Positions 16,529 through 24,574 of a stretch of DNA of 33,718 nucleotides are shown here, piece after piece (position 1 is the first letter of the stretch; each line of letters begins with the position of its first letter). Position numbers and translations under genes: made by a program. The notes under the pieces are model-generated. The model worked only from the letters and a program-made list of their open reading frames with translations. It was not told the DNA's origin and ran no database searches. The stretch spans positions 1-33,718 of the forward strand of contig PAVA01000039.1 in the NCBI GenBank assembly GCA_002712945.1, written 5' to 3'. Origin of the DNA: Citromicrobium sp. Its GTDB lineage: Bacteria; Pseudomonadota; Alphaproteobacteria; Sphingomonadales; Sphingomonadaceae.

Positions 16529-17197
16529 TCAGAAGCGGTAGCTGACGCCCGCGCTCAGCACCCACGGGTCGAGCTTGTGCTCGGTTTCGATGGCGAGCGT
16601 ATTGCCCGCGTACCAGCGAGCGGTCGTGTCGACGAAATACTTCTTCGCATCCAGCGTGATGCCGAAGCCGCTGTCGTCCACCGGGATATCGACGCCCGCC
16701 TGGAGCACGAAGCCGAATTCGTCCGACAGGTCGGTTTCGGTCACGCCGAGGGGAATGGTCGCCGCGCCGGGATCGACATCGACCCACAGGAAGTACGTCA
16801 CGCCCGCGCCGACATAGGGCTTGATCCCGCCCAGATCGACATGCGCCTTGCCGGTGATGGTGGCCGGGATCAGCTTGGCATCGGCGACCAGTTCCGCGCC
16901 CGGCAGGCCGGTCACTGCGTCGACATCGTGCTCGGTCATGCAGCAGATCGTCTCGATCGAGAAATTCTCGCTGACGAAATACTCGATCGCCAGCGTCGGG
17001 ACGTAGTTCTCGTTCGCTTCGGTCTGCGTGCCGGCGGGCAGGCCCACGATGTCGGTATTGACCGAGGTGATCTCGCCATCGGGCAGCACCGCCGTGCCCA
17101 GAACCTTGATCTGCACCTTGCCGGGATCGTCCTGCGCCATCGCAGGGGTCGCCAGCACGGCACTTCCGACGAGCAGGGCGGCAATCAAACGCTTCAT
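16529..17197 (-). CDS. OmpW family outer-membrane protein
   Basis: A 222-residue protein starting at ATG 17197 with AAGGA 8 nt upstream. It has a signal peptide (KRLIAALLVGSAVLATPAMA, cleavage before QDD) and then an eight-stranded-barrel pattern ending in the outer-membrane C-terminal signature SAGVSYRF with terminal Phe. OmpW family markers are NYVPTLAIEYFVSENFSIE, IPATITGKAHVDLGGIKPYVGAGVTYFLW and DAKKYFVDTTARW. A Cys-Cys pair at the end of the second strand region (ETICCMTEHDV) may form a disulfide. OmpW forms a narrow hydrophobic channel for small hydrophobic molecules, and in enterobacteria it is FNR-controlled. Here a perfect FNR box lies 94 nt upstream, shared with hemN. Confidence 0.88.
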   Translation of the reverse strand: MKRLIAALLVGSAVLATPAMAQDDPGKVQIKVLGTAVLPDGEITSVNTDIVGLPAGTQTEANENYVPTLAIEYFVSENFSIETICCMTEHDVDAVTGLPGAELVADAKLIPATITGKAHVDLGGIKPYVGAGVTYFLWVDVDPGAATIPLGVTETDLSDEFGFVLQAGVDIPVDDSGFGITLDAKKYFVDTTARWYAGNTLAIETEHKLDPWVLSAGVSYRF

Positions 17198-17290
17198 CTC
17201 TTCGTTCCTTCTTGACGCAGGGGCCGATTTCCCGACCCCTTTTCTTGTGAGAGATGCCAGCGTGAATGGTCGCTCGCGTGCCCACCCGCA

Positions 17291-17304
17291 TTGATGCAGA
17301 TCAA
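17291..17304. promoter_or_regulatory. FNR/FixK box between ompW-like gene and hemN
   Basis: TTGATGCAGATCAA is a perfect TTGAT-N4-ATCAA palindrome in the divergent intergenic region. It is 80 nt upstream of the hemN start and 94 nt upstream of the ompW-like start. It matches the FNR/FixK consensus exactly. Confidence 0.88.
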
Positions 17305-17383
17305 GTAAAAGAGGGGTTTCGGGCCTTTTGCGCGAATTGATCCAGCGCAAGGACGGCTACGCGCGAGCCGCTATTCAGGGCCC

Positions 17384-18697
17384 ATGTGGCCTTATCATCC
17401 CGACCTGCTGGAAACGCCCGTGCCGCGTTATACCAGCTATCCGACCGCGGCGGATTTCGACATCCTGCCCGCCTGCCATTACCGCGCCGAACTGGAGCGG
17501 ACGCAGGGCGATGTCTCGCTCTACGTCCATATCCCGTTCTGCGAGGAGATCTGCTTCTATTGCGGGTGCAACACCGGCAAGGCGAACCGCCGCCAGCGGC
17601 TCGACAGCTATCTGCGCGCGCTCCACCGCGAGATCGAGACGGTCGGCGGGCTGGTCCGCTCGAACACCCGCGTACGCCGGATCTCTTTCGGCGGAGGGAG
17701 CCCCAATGCCCTGACTCCGGTCGATTTCCTGCGTCTGGTCGATACGCTGCTGGTCCAGTTCGGAGCGGACGAGCCCGATTTCTCGATCGAACTCGACCCG
17801 CGGACGATGACGCAGGACTGGGCGCGGGTGATCGGTGCGGTCGGGATCGAGCGCGCCAGCCTCGGCGTGCAGACCTTCGCGGAGCATTGCCAGCAGGCGA
17901 TCGGGCGGGTGCAGTCCGAAGCGCAGATCGTCCAGGCGGTCGACTGGTTGCGCGACGCGGGCGTCACCTCGCTCAATTTCGATCTGATGTACGGGTTGCC
18001 GGGGCAGAGCCTCGACGACCTCGAAGACTCGATGCACCGGACCCGTGTGCTCGGCGCGGATCGGGTGGCGCTTTTCGGCTATGCCCATGTGCCGCATGTC
18101 GTGCCCCGCCAGCGGGTGATCGACGCGAGCGCCTTGCCCGACCGCAAGGCCCGCTTCGAGATGGCGGCGAGCGGCTTCGGCTATTTCCTCACCCATGGCT
18201 ATCTTCCCATCGGGTTCGATCACTTCGCCAAGGCGGGCAGCGATCCGCTGGCGGCGGCGGCCATGAACGGCCAGCTACGGCGCAACTTCCAGGGCTTCAC
18301 CGACGATACGAGCGAAGTGCTGATCGGCCTCGGTGCGTCGGCGATCAGCAGCTTTCCCGGCCTGATCGCGCAGAACGAGAAGAACTCCGGCCGTTACCGG
18401 ATGAAGGCGAGCGAGGGGCAGCTGGCGGTCAATCGCGGCATAAGGCGCGATGCGGACGACCGTTATCGCGGGGCGACGATCGAACGCCTGCTGTGCGACG
18501 GGCGTGCGCGGGTCGGTTCGCGGCTGCTGGCCGAGGCGGCGCCGCGCCTGCAACCCTTCCTCGACCGGGAGCTGGCGAGCATCGAACAGGGATGGCTGAC
18601 GATCGAACCCGACGGGCTGCCCTATGCACGGACGATTGCCGCGCTGTTCGATTCCTACCGCGCGGTGTCGCCGCGCCAGTTCAGCTCGGCGGTCTGA
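17384..18697 (+). CDS. hemN: oxygen-independent coproporphyrinogen III dehydrogenase
   Basis: A 437-residue radical-SAM enzyme oxidatively decarboxylating coproporphyrinogen III to protoporphyrinogen IX without oxygen. The 4Fe-4S cluster motif is Cys53-x3-Cys57-x2-Cys60, with the HemN-specific extra Cys62 (CEEICFYCGC). The N-terminal RYTSYPTA (15-22), FGGGSPNALTP, ELDPRTMTQDW, SLGVQTF and LNFDLMYGLPGQ blocks, plus the C-terminal HemN domain, follow in normal order. Length is normal, so this is true HemN rather than the HemW chaperone, which lacks RYTSYPTA and the fourth cysteine. It is divergent from ompW with a shared FNR box, consistent with low-oxygen induction alongside the heme-rich cbb3 oxidase nearby. 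Start ATG 17384; only a weak ribosome site is visible. Confidence 0.96.
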   Translation: MWPYHPDLLETPVPRYTSYPTAADFDILPACHYRAELERTQGDVSLYVHIPFCEEICFYCGCNTGKANRRQRLDSYLRALHREIETVGGLVRSNTRVRRISFGGGSPNALTPVDFLRLVDTLLVQFGADEPDFSIELDPRTMTQDWARVIGAVGIERASLGVQTFAEHCQQAIGRVQSEAQIVQAVDWLRDAGVTSLNFDLMYGLPGQSLDDLEDSMHRTRVLGADRVALFGYAHVPHVVPRQRVIDASALPDRKARFEMAASGFGYFLTHGYLPIGFDHFAKAGSDPLAAAAMNGQLRRNFQGFTDDTSEVLIGLGASAISSFPGLIAQNEKNSGRYRMKASEGQLAVNRGIRRDADDRYRGATIERLLCDGRARVGSRLLAEAAPRLQPFLDRELASIEQGWLTIEPDGLPYARTIAALFDSYRAVSPRQFSSAV

Positions 18698-18712
18698 CGG
18701 CGGGCGAGGGCG

Positions 18713-18988
18713 TCAGGCCCCGCTCTGCACCACCTCGTTCGCCTCGCCGCCGATCGCGAAGATCCAGATCAGCGCCCCCGCGACCCAGCCGCCGTTGAAC
18801 AGGATCAGCGCAAGCCAGACTGCTCCGCGCGAAGCCGCTTTGCGGCCGGAACCGCGCACGATCTCGCCCGGTCGGTTGCCCGAAAACAGGCGGGCGATAT
18901 CGGGCAGGTGCAGCAGCAGCCAGGTGCCTGCAATCAGGCTAAGGGTGGCGAGGGCGCCCATCAGCGCGGGAAAGAACCAGAGTGGCAT
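18713..18988 (-). CDS. small two-helix membrane protein at the end of the cco operon
   Basis: A 91-residue protein with two strongly hydrophobic helices (about 4-27 and 56-80) joined by a basic loop (FSGNRPGEIVRGSGRKAASRG), so both ends are probably periplasmic. Start ATG 18988 has AAGGAGC 8 nt upstream, and it lies only 12 nt after the preceding Cys-rich gene, continuing the ccoNOQPGHIS transcript. It has no recognised domain. Position suggests an accessory role in cbb3 oxidase assembly or stability, but that is only inference. It converges on hemN with a 15-nt gap. Confidence 0.68.
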   Translation of the reverse strand: MPLWFFPALMGALATLSLIAGTWLLLHLPDIARLFSGNRPGEIVRGSGRKAASRGAVWLALILFNGGWVAGALIWIFAIGGEANEVVQSGA

Positions 18989-19000
18989 TGGCTTGCTCCT

Positions 19001-19231
19001 TCAGAGTTCGTCGTGACTATTGCTGTCGAGAGACCGTTTGCGGCAGGCCCCGGCATGGCAGCCCTTGAAGCAGGTGTCCGCCGGCATTTGCTCGCGGTCC
19101 TGCCCGACCGGGATCGAGATCGTGCCTCCGCCGCACAGGCGGGCGGTGATCGTCTCGCCCGGGCTCGCGAGCGGACCTACCAGGACAGGCCCGAGGGCGA
19201 ACAGGGCCAAAACCTCAAGCTTCATCGCCAT
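19001..19231 (-). CDS. small exported Cys-rich protein downstream of ccoS
   Basis: A 76-residue protein. The N-terminus (KLEVLALFALGPVLVGPLAS) is a signal peptide or anchor. The exported part has an RLCGGGTISIPVG segment (Cys33) and a C-terminal cluster CFKGCHAGACRKR containing Cys54, Cys58, His59 and Cys63. It overlaps the end of ccoS by 17 nt (from ATG 19231) or 11 nt (ATG 19225), so it is translationally coupled to the oxidase assembly genes. Four cysteines and a histidine in an exported peptide beside a copper-transporting ATPase gene suggest metal binding or thiol chemistry, but no family is recognised and this is inference. Confidence 0.68.
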   Translation of the reverse strand: MAMKLEVLALFALGPVLVGPLASPGETITARLCGGGTISIPVGQDREQMPADTCFKGCHAGACRKRSLDSNSHDEL

Positions 19232-19379
19232 CCGTCTCGTCCTCTTCGTCGATCAGGATGCGGTTGGCCGCGCCCTCCATGTCGTCGTACTGCCCGTCGC
19301 GCATCGACCAGAAAAAGGCCGCGAGCCCCATCAGGCCCAGCCCCAGCGCGATGGGAATGAGGAAGGCGAGCGCGTTCAT
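19215..19379 (-). CDS. ccoS: cbb3-type cytochrome oxidase assembly protein CcoS
   Basis: A 54-residue protein too short for most gene finders. One N-terminal transmembrane helix (about 4-25, LAFLIPIALGLGLMGLAAFFW) is followed by the CcoS/FixS signature FFWSMRDGQYDDMEGAANRILIDEE. Its start ATG 19379 overlaps the ccoI stop as ATGA. CcoS is needed for insertion of cofactors (heme b and copper) into CcoN. The acidic tail after LIDEE is normal for the family. Confidence 0.93.
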   Translation of the reverse strand: MNALAFLIPIALGLGLMGLAAFFWSMRDGQYDDMEGAANRILIDEEDETDGDEA

Positions 19380-21496
19380 CGCGCGGCCCTTACCAGCCGG
19401 AGCGAATTGCCGACCACCACCACCGAGCTGAGCGACATCGCGATGGCCGCGACCAGCGGCGTGACCATGCCCGCCAGCGCGAGCGGGATGGCGAGCAGGT
19501 TGTAAAGAATCGCGAAGCCGAAGTTCTGCCGGACAATGCGCATGGTCCGGCGCGCCGCGACCACGGCGAGGGCCACGGGCATCAGCCGATCGCCGATGAA
19601 GACCGCGTCGGCCGCCTGCTGGCTCGCATCGCTCGCGCTTCCCGGTGCGATAGAGACATGCGCCGCGGCGAGCGCGGGCCCGTCGTTCAGGCCATCGCCG
19701 ACCATCAGCGGGCGGTGCCCCGCCGCCTTCAGACGCGCCAGTTCGGCGAGCTTGTCCCGCGGGGAGAGGCTGCCGCGTCCTTCGATCCCGAGCCGATCCG
19801 CCACCGCCCCGACGGTAGGGTCGCGGTCGCCCGAGAGGATGCGCGCGTCGAGGCCTTGCGTGCGCAGCAGGGCGAGCGTTTCGGCGGTGTCGGATCGCAG
19901 CGCATCGTCGAACAGAATCGGCCAATGCTCCTCGCCGATCCGCAGCTCGCTGCGCATCCTCGCCTCATCGCTCTGCGAGCGTTCGAGCGCCACCTCGTTC
20001 CCCTCGAACCGGCCGAACACGCCCTCGCCAGATACTTCGTGCAGGCTCTCGACGGGGGCGGGTTGCACGCCCTCCTTCGAGAGAGCCTTGGCAATGCTGC
20101 GGCTGAGCGGGTGGCGGCTCGATTGCGCGAGCGCGAGCGCGACCGGAAGCGCATTCGGGGGCAGGCGGGAAAGGTCCGCCACGGGCTCGCCGAGCGTCAG
20201 CGTGCCCGTCTTGTCGAACAGGGCAATATCGGCCTCGGCGAGGCGTTCGAGCGCGCTGCCGTCCTTCACAAGGAGGCCGCGCTTGAGCAGCGCACCCGAA
20301 GCGACGACCTGCGCCGCCGGGACGGCCAGCCCCATCGCGCAGGGGCAGGTGATGATGAGCACCGCGATGGCGATGACCAGCGATTGATGAACACCCGCGC
20401 CAGCGATCATCCAGCCGACGAAGGCGAGAAGGGCGAGCGAGTGGACGAGCGGCGCGTAGAGGCGCGCCGCGCGGTCCGCGATCCGTACGTAGCGACTGCG
20501 CGACTGGCCGGCCTCGTCCATCAGCCGCGCGATCTCGGCAATCGCGGTATCTTCGGCGGCAGCGGTGATCCGCACCCGGATCGGGGCGAGGAGATTGACC
20601 GTGCCCGCATGCACCTGCTGGCCGGGTGCAACATTTTCGGGCGCGCTTTCGCCGGTCAGCATGGCATTGTCGATCGCGCTTGTCCCCGCCTCGATCACGC
20701 CGTCCGCCGCCAGTGCATCGCCCGCCGCCACCAGCATCAGCATGCCGGGTTCGAGCTTTTGCGCCTCGACCCGCTGGCTCGACCCGTCCGGGGACAGCAC
20801 CGTTGCGTGGCGGCCCATCCGGCTGAGCAGCGCGGCGATGCCCGAACGCGTGCGGTTGCGCATCGCGGCATCGAGCGCGCGGCCTGCCAGCAGGAAGAAC
20901 AGCAGCATCGTTGCGCCGTCGAAAAAGGCGTGTCCGCCGCCGATGACGGTTTCGTACAGGCTGAGGCCGGTGGCGAGGATCACGCCGATGGAGATCGGCA
21001 CGTCCATGTTGGTCCGGCCCTTGCGCAGCGCAGTCAACGCGGAGGAGAAGAAGGGCCGCCCGGCATAGGCGATCACCGGCAGCGCGATCAGCGCCGAAAG
21101 CCAGTGGAACAGGTCGCGCGTCGCACCTTCCGCGCCCGACCACACGCTGACCGAGAGCAGCATGATGTTCATCATGCCGAAGCCCGCCACCGCGAGCGCC
21201 TTCATCAGCGCGCGATCCTCGCTCTGCGGCGGGGAGGCGGTATCGCCGAGAGCTTGCGCCTCGAACCCCAGCCCCTCCAGCGCATCGACCAGCGCCCGGT
21301 CGTCGAGAGCTGGCGCGTGATCGACCGTCACCCGCTTGGCCGACAGGTTGACGCGTGCCGCGTCCACACCCTCGACCGCCAGCAGTCCGCGCTCGATCTT
21401 CGCGATGCAGCCCGCGCAGCGCATGCCGGGGACTGTCAGCCTCGTCTGGGAGAGCGTCCCGCCTTGCGCAGCGCCAATGGCGGCGTGGGCATTCAT
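19376..21496 (-). CDS. ccoI: copper-transporting P1B-type ATPase CcoI/FixI
   Basis: A 706-residue P-type ATPase that exports copper toward cbb3 oxidase assembly. The N-terminal heavy-metal-associated domain has the Cu(I) motif MRCAGC (Cys27, Cys30). Eight membrane segments are expected: several at about 98-205, a pair around 347-395 including the ion-channel CPC (384-386), and a last pair near the C-terminus. Actuator TGES is at 281-284, the phosphorylation site DKTGT at 428-432, and the hinge GDGLNDGPAL near 610-620. The SRHPLS nucleotide-binding motif is also present. No extra N-terminal cysteine-rich extension is seen. Start ATG 21496 overlaps the ccoH stop as ATGA; the stop overlaps ccoS the same way. 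Confidence 0.95.
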   Translation of the reverse strand: MNAHAAIGAAQGGTLSQTRLTVPGMRCAGCIAKIERGLLAVEGVDAARVNLSAKRVTVDHAPALDDRALVDALEGLGFEAQALGDTASPPQSEDRALMKALAVAGFGMMNIMLLSVSVWSGAEGATRDLFHWLSALIALPVIAYAGRPFFSSALTALRKGRTNMDVPISIGVILATGLSLYETVIGGGHAFFDGATMLLFFLLAGRALDAAMRNRTRSGIAALLSRMGRHATVLSPDGSSQRVEAQKLEPGMLMLVAAGDALAADGVIEAGTSAIDNAMLTGESAPENVAPGQQVHAGTVNLLAPIRVRITAAAEDTAIAEIARLMDEAGQSRSRYVRIADRAARLYAPLVHSLALLAFVGWMIAGAGVHQSLVIAIAVLIITCPCAMGLAVPAAQVVASGALLKRGLLVKDGSALERLAEADIALFDKTGTLTLGEPVADLSRLPPNALPVALALAQSSRHPLSRSIAKALSKEGVQPAPVESLHEVSGEGVFGRFEGNEVALERSQSDEARMRSELRIGEEHWPILFDDALRSDTAETLALLRTQGLDARILSGDRDPTVGAVADRLGIEGRGSLSPRDKLAELARLKAAGHRPLMVGDGLNDGPALAAAHVSIAPGSASDASQQAADAVFIGDRLMPVALAVVAARRTMRIVRQNFGFAILYNLLAIPLALAGMVTPLVAAIAMSLSSVVVVGNSLRLVRAAR

Positions 21497-21936
21497 TCGA
21501 CGGCCGTTTCAACCACGCGTTTGCGCTCGCCCGATTGCAGCGAGAGGCGCAACGTCCAGCGCCCCGGGGCAAGGCTTTCGCTCGATACGAAGCGATCGTC
21601 ACCCACGCGCTCGAACGTCATGTCGCGCACTTCGCGCTCGCCCAGGGGGCGGCGGGCAATGCCTGCGAGCGTGGCGGAGGGCGGGGCGCCTGTCGTGCGG
21701 ACCGTCACCAGCCCCGTGGCATCGCGCGACACGGCCATCTCCCACCCGGTTGCCTCCTGCCGCTCGGCCTCGTCGAGCCATTCGTTGTATTTCTGGCTGG
21801 CGACGTAGGAGTTCTTGACCACGACCCCGCCGAACCCGCTCGTGGCGAGCGAGGCCATGTAGAAATTGACCGCGATGACGATGCCGAAGCCGCCGACCAT
21901 CACGGCGGCCATGTGCTTGCCGGTGAACCTGGCCAT
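21493..21936 (-). CDS. ccoH: cbb3 oxidase accessory protein CcoH/FixH
   Basis: A 147-residue single-pass membrane protein of the FixH family. A short basic N-terminus (MARFTGKHMA) precedes a helix at about 9-30, then the conserved NFYMASLATSGFGGVVVKNSYVASQKYNEWLDEAERQ region. A periplasmic domain follows, ending in WTLRLSLQSGERKRVVETAVE. CcoH interacts with CcoN during oxidase assembly and stability. Start ATG 21936 overlaps the ccoG stop by one base (TGATG), and the stop overlaps ccoI (ATGA). A much longer reading frame across the same bases in another frame is a GC-rich shadow. Confidence 0.92.
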   Translation of the reverse strand: MARFTGKHMAAVMVGGFGIVIAVNFYMASLATSGFGGVVVKNSYVASQKYNEWLDEAERQEATGWEMAVSRDATGLVTVRTTGAPPSATLAGIARRPLGEREVRDMTFERVGDDRFVSSESLAPGRWTLRLSLQSGERKRVVETAVE

Positions 21937-23522
21937 CACAATCCCCCTGCGGGCGCATCGAAGCGCGTTTCGACCGTGTCGGTCTCGCGTTGTTCGTCGA
22001 GCGAGGTCAGCCGGAAGGAGAACTCGCGCGAAGTCGTATCGCTGGGCGCGACGACATAGGCGCGCACGGTGCGGATCTGGTCCGCCGGCACGTTGAAGGT
22101 CAGGCTGGGCGCCGCCTCGCGCGCGTTGATCGTATTGGTCCACATCCGCGCGCCGGGGAGGCCTTCGATCGAAACCTCCATCTCGCGCGGGCGGCTTTCC
22201 ATGTTGCGCAGTTTGAGCGTGTAGGAATTGCGGATCGACCCGTCGCTCATCAGCATGAAGGGCGGATTGCGATCGGGCGACACGGTGAGGTCGGTATGCG
22301 TGCGGGTGCCGAGCGCGAACAGCAGCGCGGCACCGATCGCACCCCAGACGCCGAAGTAGACGAAGGTGCGCGGGCGCAGCAGGGCCTTCCACGCAGGGGT
22401 CGCCGGGTGGCCCTGTGCTTCCTCGCGGCAGGCTTCCAGCGTGGCATAGTCGATCAGCCCGCGCGGGCGGCCGATGTCCTTCATTACCCGGTCGCACGCA
22501 TCGATGCACAGCGCGCAGGTGATGCAGCCGATCTGCGGCCCTTCGCGGATGTCGATCCCCGTGGGGCATACCGCGACGCACTGGTTGCAATCGATGCAGT
22601 CGCCGTAATGTTCGGGGTCTTTCTGCGATTTCTTGAGGCTGCCGCGCGGTTCGCCGCGCCAGTCCTTGTAGGTGACGATCAGCGATTTCTCGTCCAGCAT
22701 CGCAGTCTGGATGCGCGGCCAGGGGCACATGTAGATGCACACCTGTTCGCGCATGAAGCCGCCGAGGACGAAGGTCGTGGCGGTGAGGATGCCAACCGTG
22801 ATGTAGGCGACCGGCGGGGCCTGGCCGGTGAAGAAGTCCGCGAACAGCGTGGGCGCGTCGGCGAAGTAGAGAATCCACGCGCCGCCGGTGGCGAGGCTGA
22901 TCGCAAGGTAGATCGACCATTTGAAGCCGCGCCGGGCGATCTTCTTGGGGCCCCATGGTGCCTTGTCGAGCCGCATGCGGGCGTTGCGATCCCCGTCGAC
23001 GAAGCGGTCGACATGCTGGAACAGGTCGGTCCACACCGTTTGCGGGCAGGCATAGCCGCACCATGCGCGGCCGACAGCGCTGGTGACGAGGAACAGGCCG
23101 ATGCCTGCCATGATGAGCAGCCCGGCGACGAAGTAGAATTCGTGGGGCCAGATCTCGATCCCGAACATGTAGAAACGGCGGTTGGCGAGATCGACCAGCA
23201 CCGCCTGGTCGGGCGCGAAAGGCCCGCGATCCCACCTGATCCAAGGCGTGATATAGTAGATCGTCAGGGTGACGAGCATCACGAACCACTTGAAGCGGCG
23301 GAAGGGGCCGTCGATCCGCTTGTTATGGACCGCCTTGCGCTTCTCGTAGAGCTTTTCCGGTACCGGTGTGCGCGGCGACTCGTGCGGTTCGTGCCTGCGC
23401 GTGGTCGCGCCTGGCTCCGCCACCGCGCTGGAGACGGGCTCGTTCGTTTTGGCGAGCCCGTCGTCCACCATCACGGTCCAGTCGCGGGTCGTGCCCGGCT
23501 TGGTGTCGTCAGGGTTGTTCAT
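21936..23522 (-). CDS. ccoG: cbb3 oxidase-associated ferredoxin-like protein CcoG/FixG
   Basis: A 528-residue polytopic membrane protein with five or so helices and two 4Fe-4S clusters. The first cluster set is CIDCNQCVAVCP (Cys309, 312, 315, 319); the second is CITCALCIDACD (Cys333, 336, 339, 343). Membrane-side Cys pairs WCGYACP (155, 159) and CIYMCP (262, 266) match the conserved FixG cysteines linked to Cu(II) reduction. The C-terminal ~170 residues form a periplasmic Ig-like domain (YTLKLRNMESRPREMEV). CcoG is thought to reduce copper for delivery to CcoN. The N-terminal ~65 residues are hydrophilic and unusual only in being Pro/Glu-rich. It overlaps the 3' end of ccoP by 14 nt. Confidence 0.95.
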   Translation of the reverse strand: MNNPDDTKPGTTRDWTVMVDDGLAKTNEPVSSAVAEPGATTRRHEPHESPRTPVPEKLYEKRKAVHNKRIDGPFRRFKWFVMLVTLTIYYITPWIRWDRGPFAPDQAVLVDLANRRFYMFGIEIWPHEFYFVAGLLIMAGIGLFLVTSAVGRAWCGYACPQTVWTDLFQHVDRFVDGDRNARMRLDKAPWGPKKIARRGFKWSIYLAISLATGGAWILYFADAPTLFADFFTGQAPPVAYITVGILTATTFVLGGFMREQVCIYMCPWPRIQTAMLDEKSLIVTYKDWRGEPRGSLKKSQKDPEHYGDCIDCNQCVAVCPTGIDIREGPQIGCITCALCIDACDRVMKDIGRPRGLIDYATLEACREEAQGHPATPAWKALLRPRTFVYFGVWGAIGAALLFALGTRTHTDLTVSPDRNPPFMLMSDGSIRNSYTLKLRNMESRPREMEVSIEGLPGARMWTNTINAREAAPSLTFNVPADQIRTVRAYVVAPSDTTSREFSFRLTSLDEQRETDTVETRFDAPAGGL

Positions 23523-24420
23523 CGACCTCTACCTCGGGATCTTCGGCGACCTCTACGAAGTCTTCGCCTCCCCCGAGCGAATGGACATAAGCGGCAAGCA
23601 TCTTGATCGTCACCGGATCGAGCCGCTGGCCCCAGGCGGGCATCACACCCATCCGGGGGTTAAGAATCTGCCGCCGCAGGTCGGCCCGTTCGCCCCCGCG
23701 CAGCCAGATCGCGTCGTTCAGGGTGGGGGCGCCGAATTCGCGCCCGCCTTCGCCGTTGGCCCCGTGGCACGCTGCGCAGTTGTCCGCAAAGATCTGCGCG
23801 CCCGCAGCGTTCGGCTGCGCCTTGCCGCCGAGCGAGAGGACATGGTCGACCACCGCGCTCAGCTGGGCCTCGTCGAAAGCGCCTTCGAAAGGCGGCATCA
23901 CGCTCTGGCGAGTCTCGTCGTCGTCCGCCCAGCGAACCCCGTGGACGATCGTGTATTCGATGGCCCTCAGGTCGCCCCCCCACAGCCAGGCATCGTCGTT
24001 GAGGTTCGGGTAGCCGAGCTTCTGGTCGCCCGCACCGCCCGAGCCGTGGCACTGGCTGCAATTGACCTGAAACGCGGCCCGGCCCCCGGCGACGGCCTGC
24101 GCCATCAACTCGCTATCGTCGGGCAACCGCTCGATCGGGGTGCGGGCCAGCTGTTCGCGGAAGCTCGCCTGTGCCTGCTCGGCCAGTGCCATCTCCTCAG
24201 CCAACTCGCCGCGGCTGGACCAGCCCAGCACGCCGTCGGTCGCCTTTTCCACCATCGGCCAGGCCGGATAGAGGATCACGTAGACGATCGAGAAGATGAT
24301 CGTCAGGTAAAAGGTCCACAGCCACCAGCGGGGCATAGGCGTATCGAGTTCCTCGATCCCGTCCCATTCATGCCCGACGAATTCGGTGCCGGTCGGTTCA
24401 TCAACGCGCTTATCGGCCAT
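23509..24420 (-). CDS. ccoP: cbb3 cytochrome c oxidase subunit III (diheme) CcoP
   Basis: A 303-residue membrane-anchored diheme cytochrome c. The N-terminal family block (GIEELDTPMPRWWLWTFYLTIIFSIVY) includes one transmembrane helix at about 32-52, followed by PAWPMVEKATDGVLGW. Heme motifs are CSQCH (121-125) and CAACH (215-219), with candidate axial methionines Met175 (SVMPPF) and Met260 (GVMPAWG). Each heme domain is a compact c-type fold. It passes electrons from soluble cytochrome c or the bc1 complex to CcoO/CcoN. Start ATG 24420 overlaps ccoQ by 11 nt. Confidence 0.96.
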   Translation of the reverse strand: MADKRVDEPTGTEFVGHEWDGIEELDTPMPRWWLWTFYLTIIFSIVYVILYPAWPMVEKATDGVLGWSSRGELAEEMALAEQAQASFREQLARTPIERLPDDSELMAQAVAGGRAAFQVNCSQCHGSGGAGDQKLGYPNLNDDAWLWGGDLRAIEYTIVHGVRWADDDETRQSVMPPFEGAFDEAQLSAVVDHVLSLGGKAQPNAAGAQIFADNCAACHGANGEGGREFGAPTLNDAIWLRGGERADLRRQILNPRMGVMPAWGQRLDPVTIKMLAAYVHSLGGGEDFVEVAEDPEVEVDEQP

Positions 24421-24574
24421 CGGCCTCGTCCTCGAAAATGGAGTGGGCTGCTTCTTTCATGCGGTGCTTGCCGCCCGGCCTGAACGGCCACAGGCAAAGC
24501 CCGAGATAGATCAGCAGGATGACCAGCAGGCCGTAGCTGTCGGCGAAATGGCGCAGCTCTTCGTAAAGGCTCAT
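24410..24574 (-). CDS. ccoQ: cbb3 oxidase subunit CcoQ
   Basis: A 54-residue protein with a single transmembrane helix (about 14-30, [18 protein letters not shown]) and a cytoplasmic tail [20 protein letters not shown]. This tail pattern (WPFRPG...A..IPF/IFEDE) is the CcoQ/FixQ hallmark. ATG 24574 overlaps the ccoO stop as ATGA, and the TAA at 24410-24412 overlaps the ccoP start. CcoQ stabilises the interaction of CcoP with the CcoNO core. Confidence 0.93.
   Translation of the reverse strand: MSLYEELRHFADSYGLLVILLIYLGLCLWPFRPGGKHRMKEAAHSIFEDEADGR

Noticed and set aside
19658..21808. 716-codon open frame on the + strand opposite ccoI
   Set aside because: Antisense shadow of the copper ATPase, whose motifs are all intact.
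21493..23289. 598-codon frame on the - strand ending in the ccoH sequence
   Set aside because: Only the last 147 codons are FixH; the rest lies out of frame within ccoG, which is conserved in its own frame.
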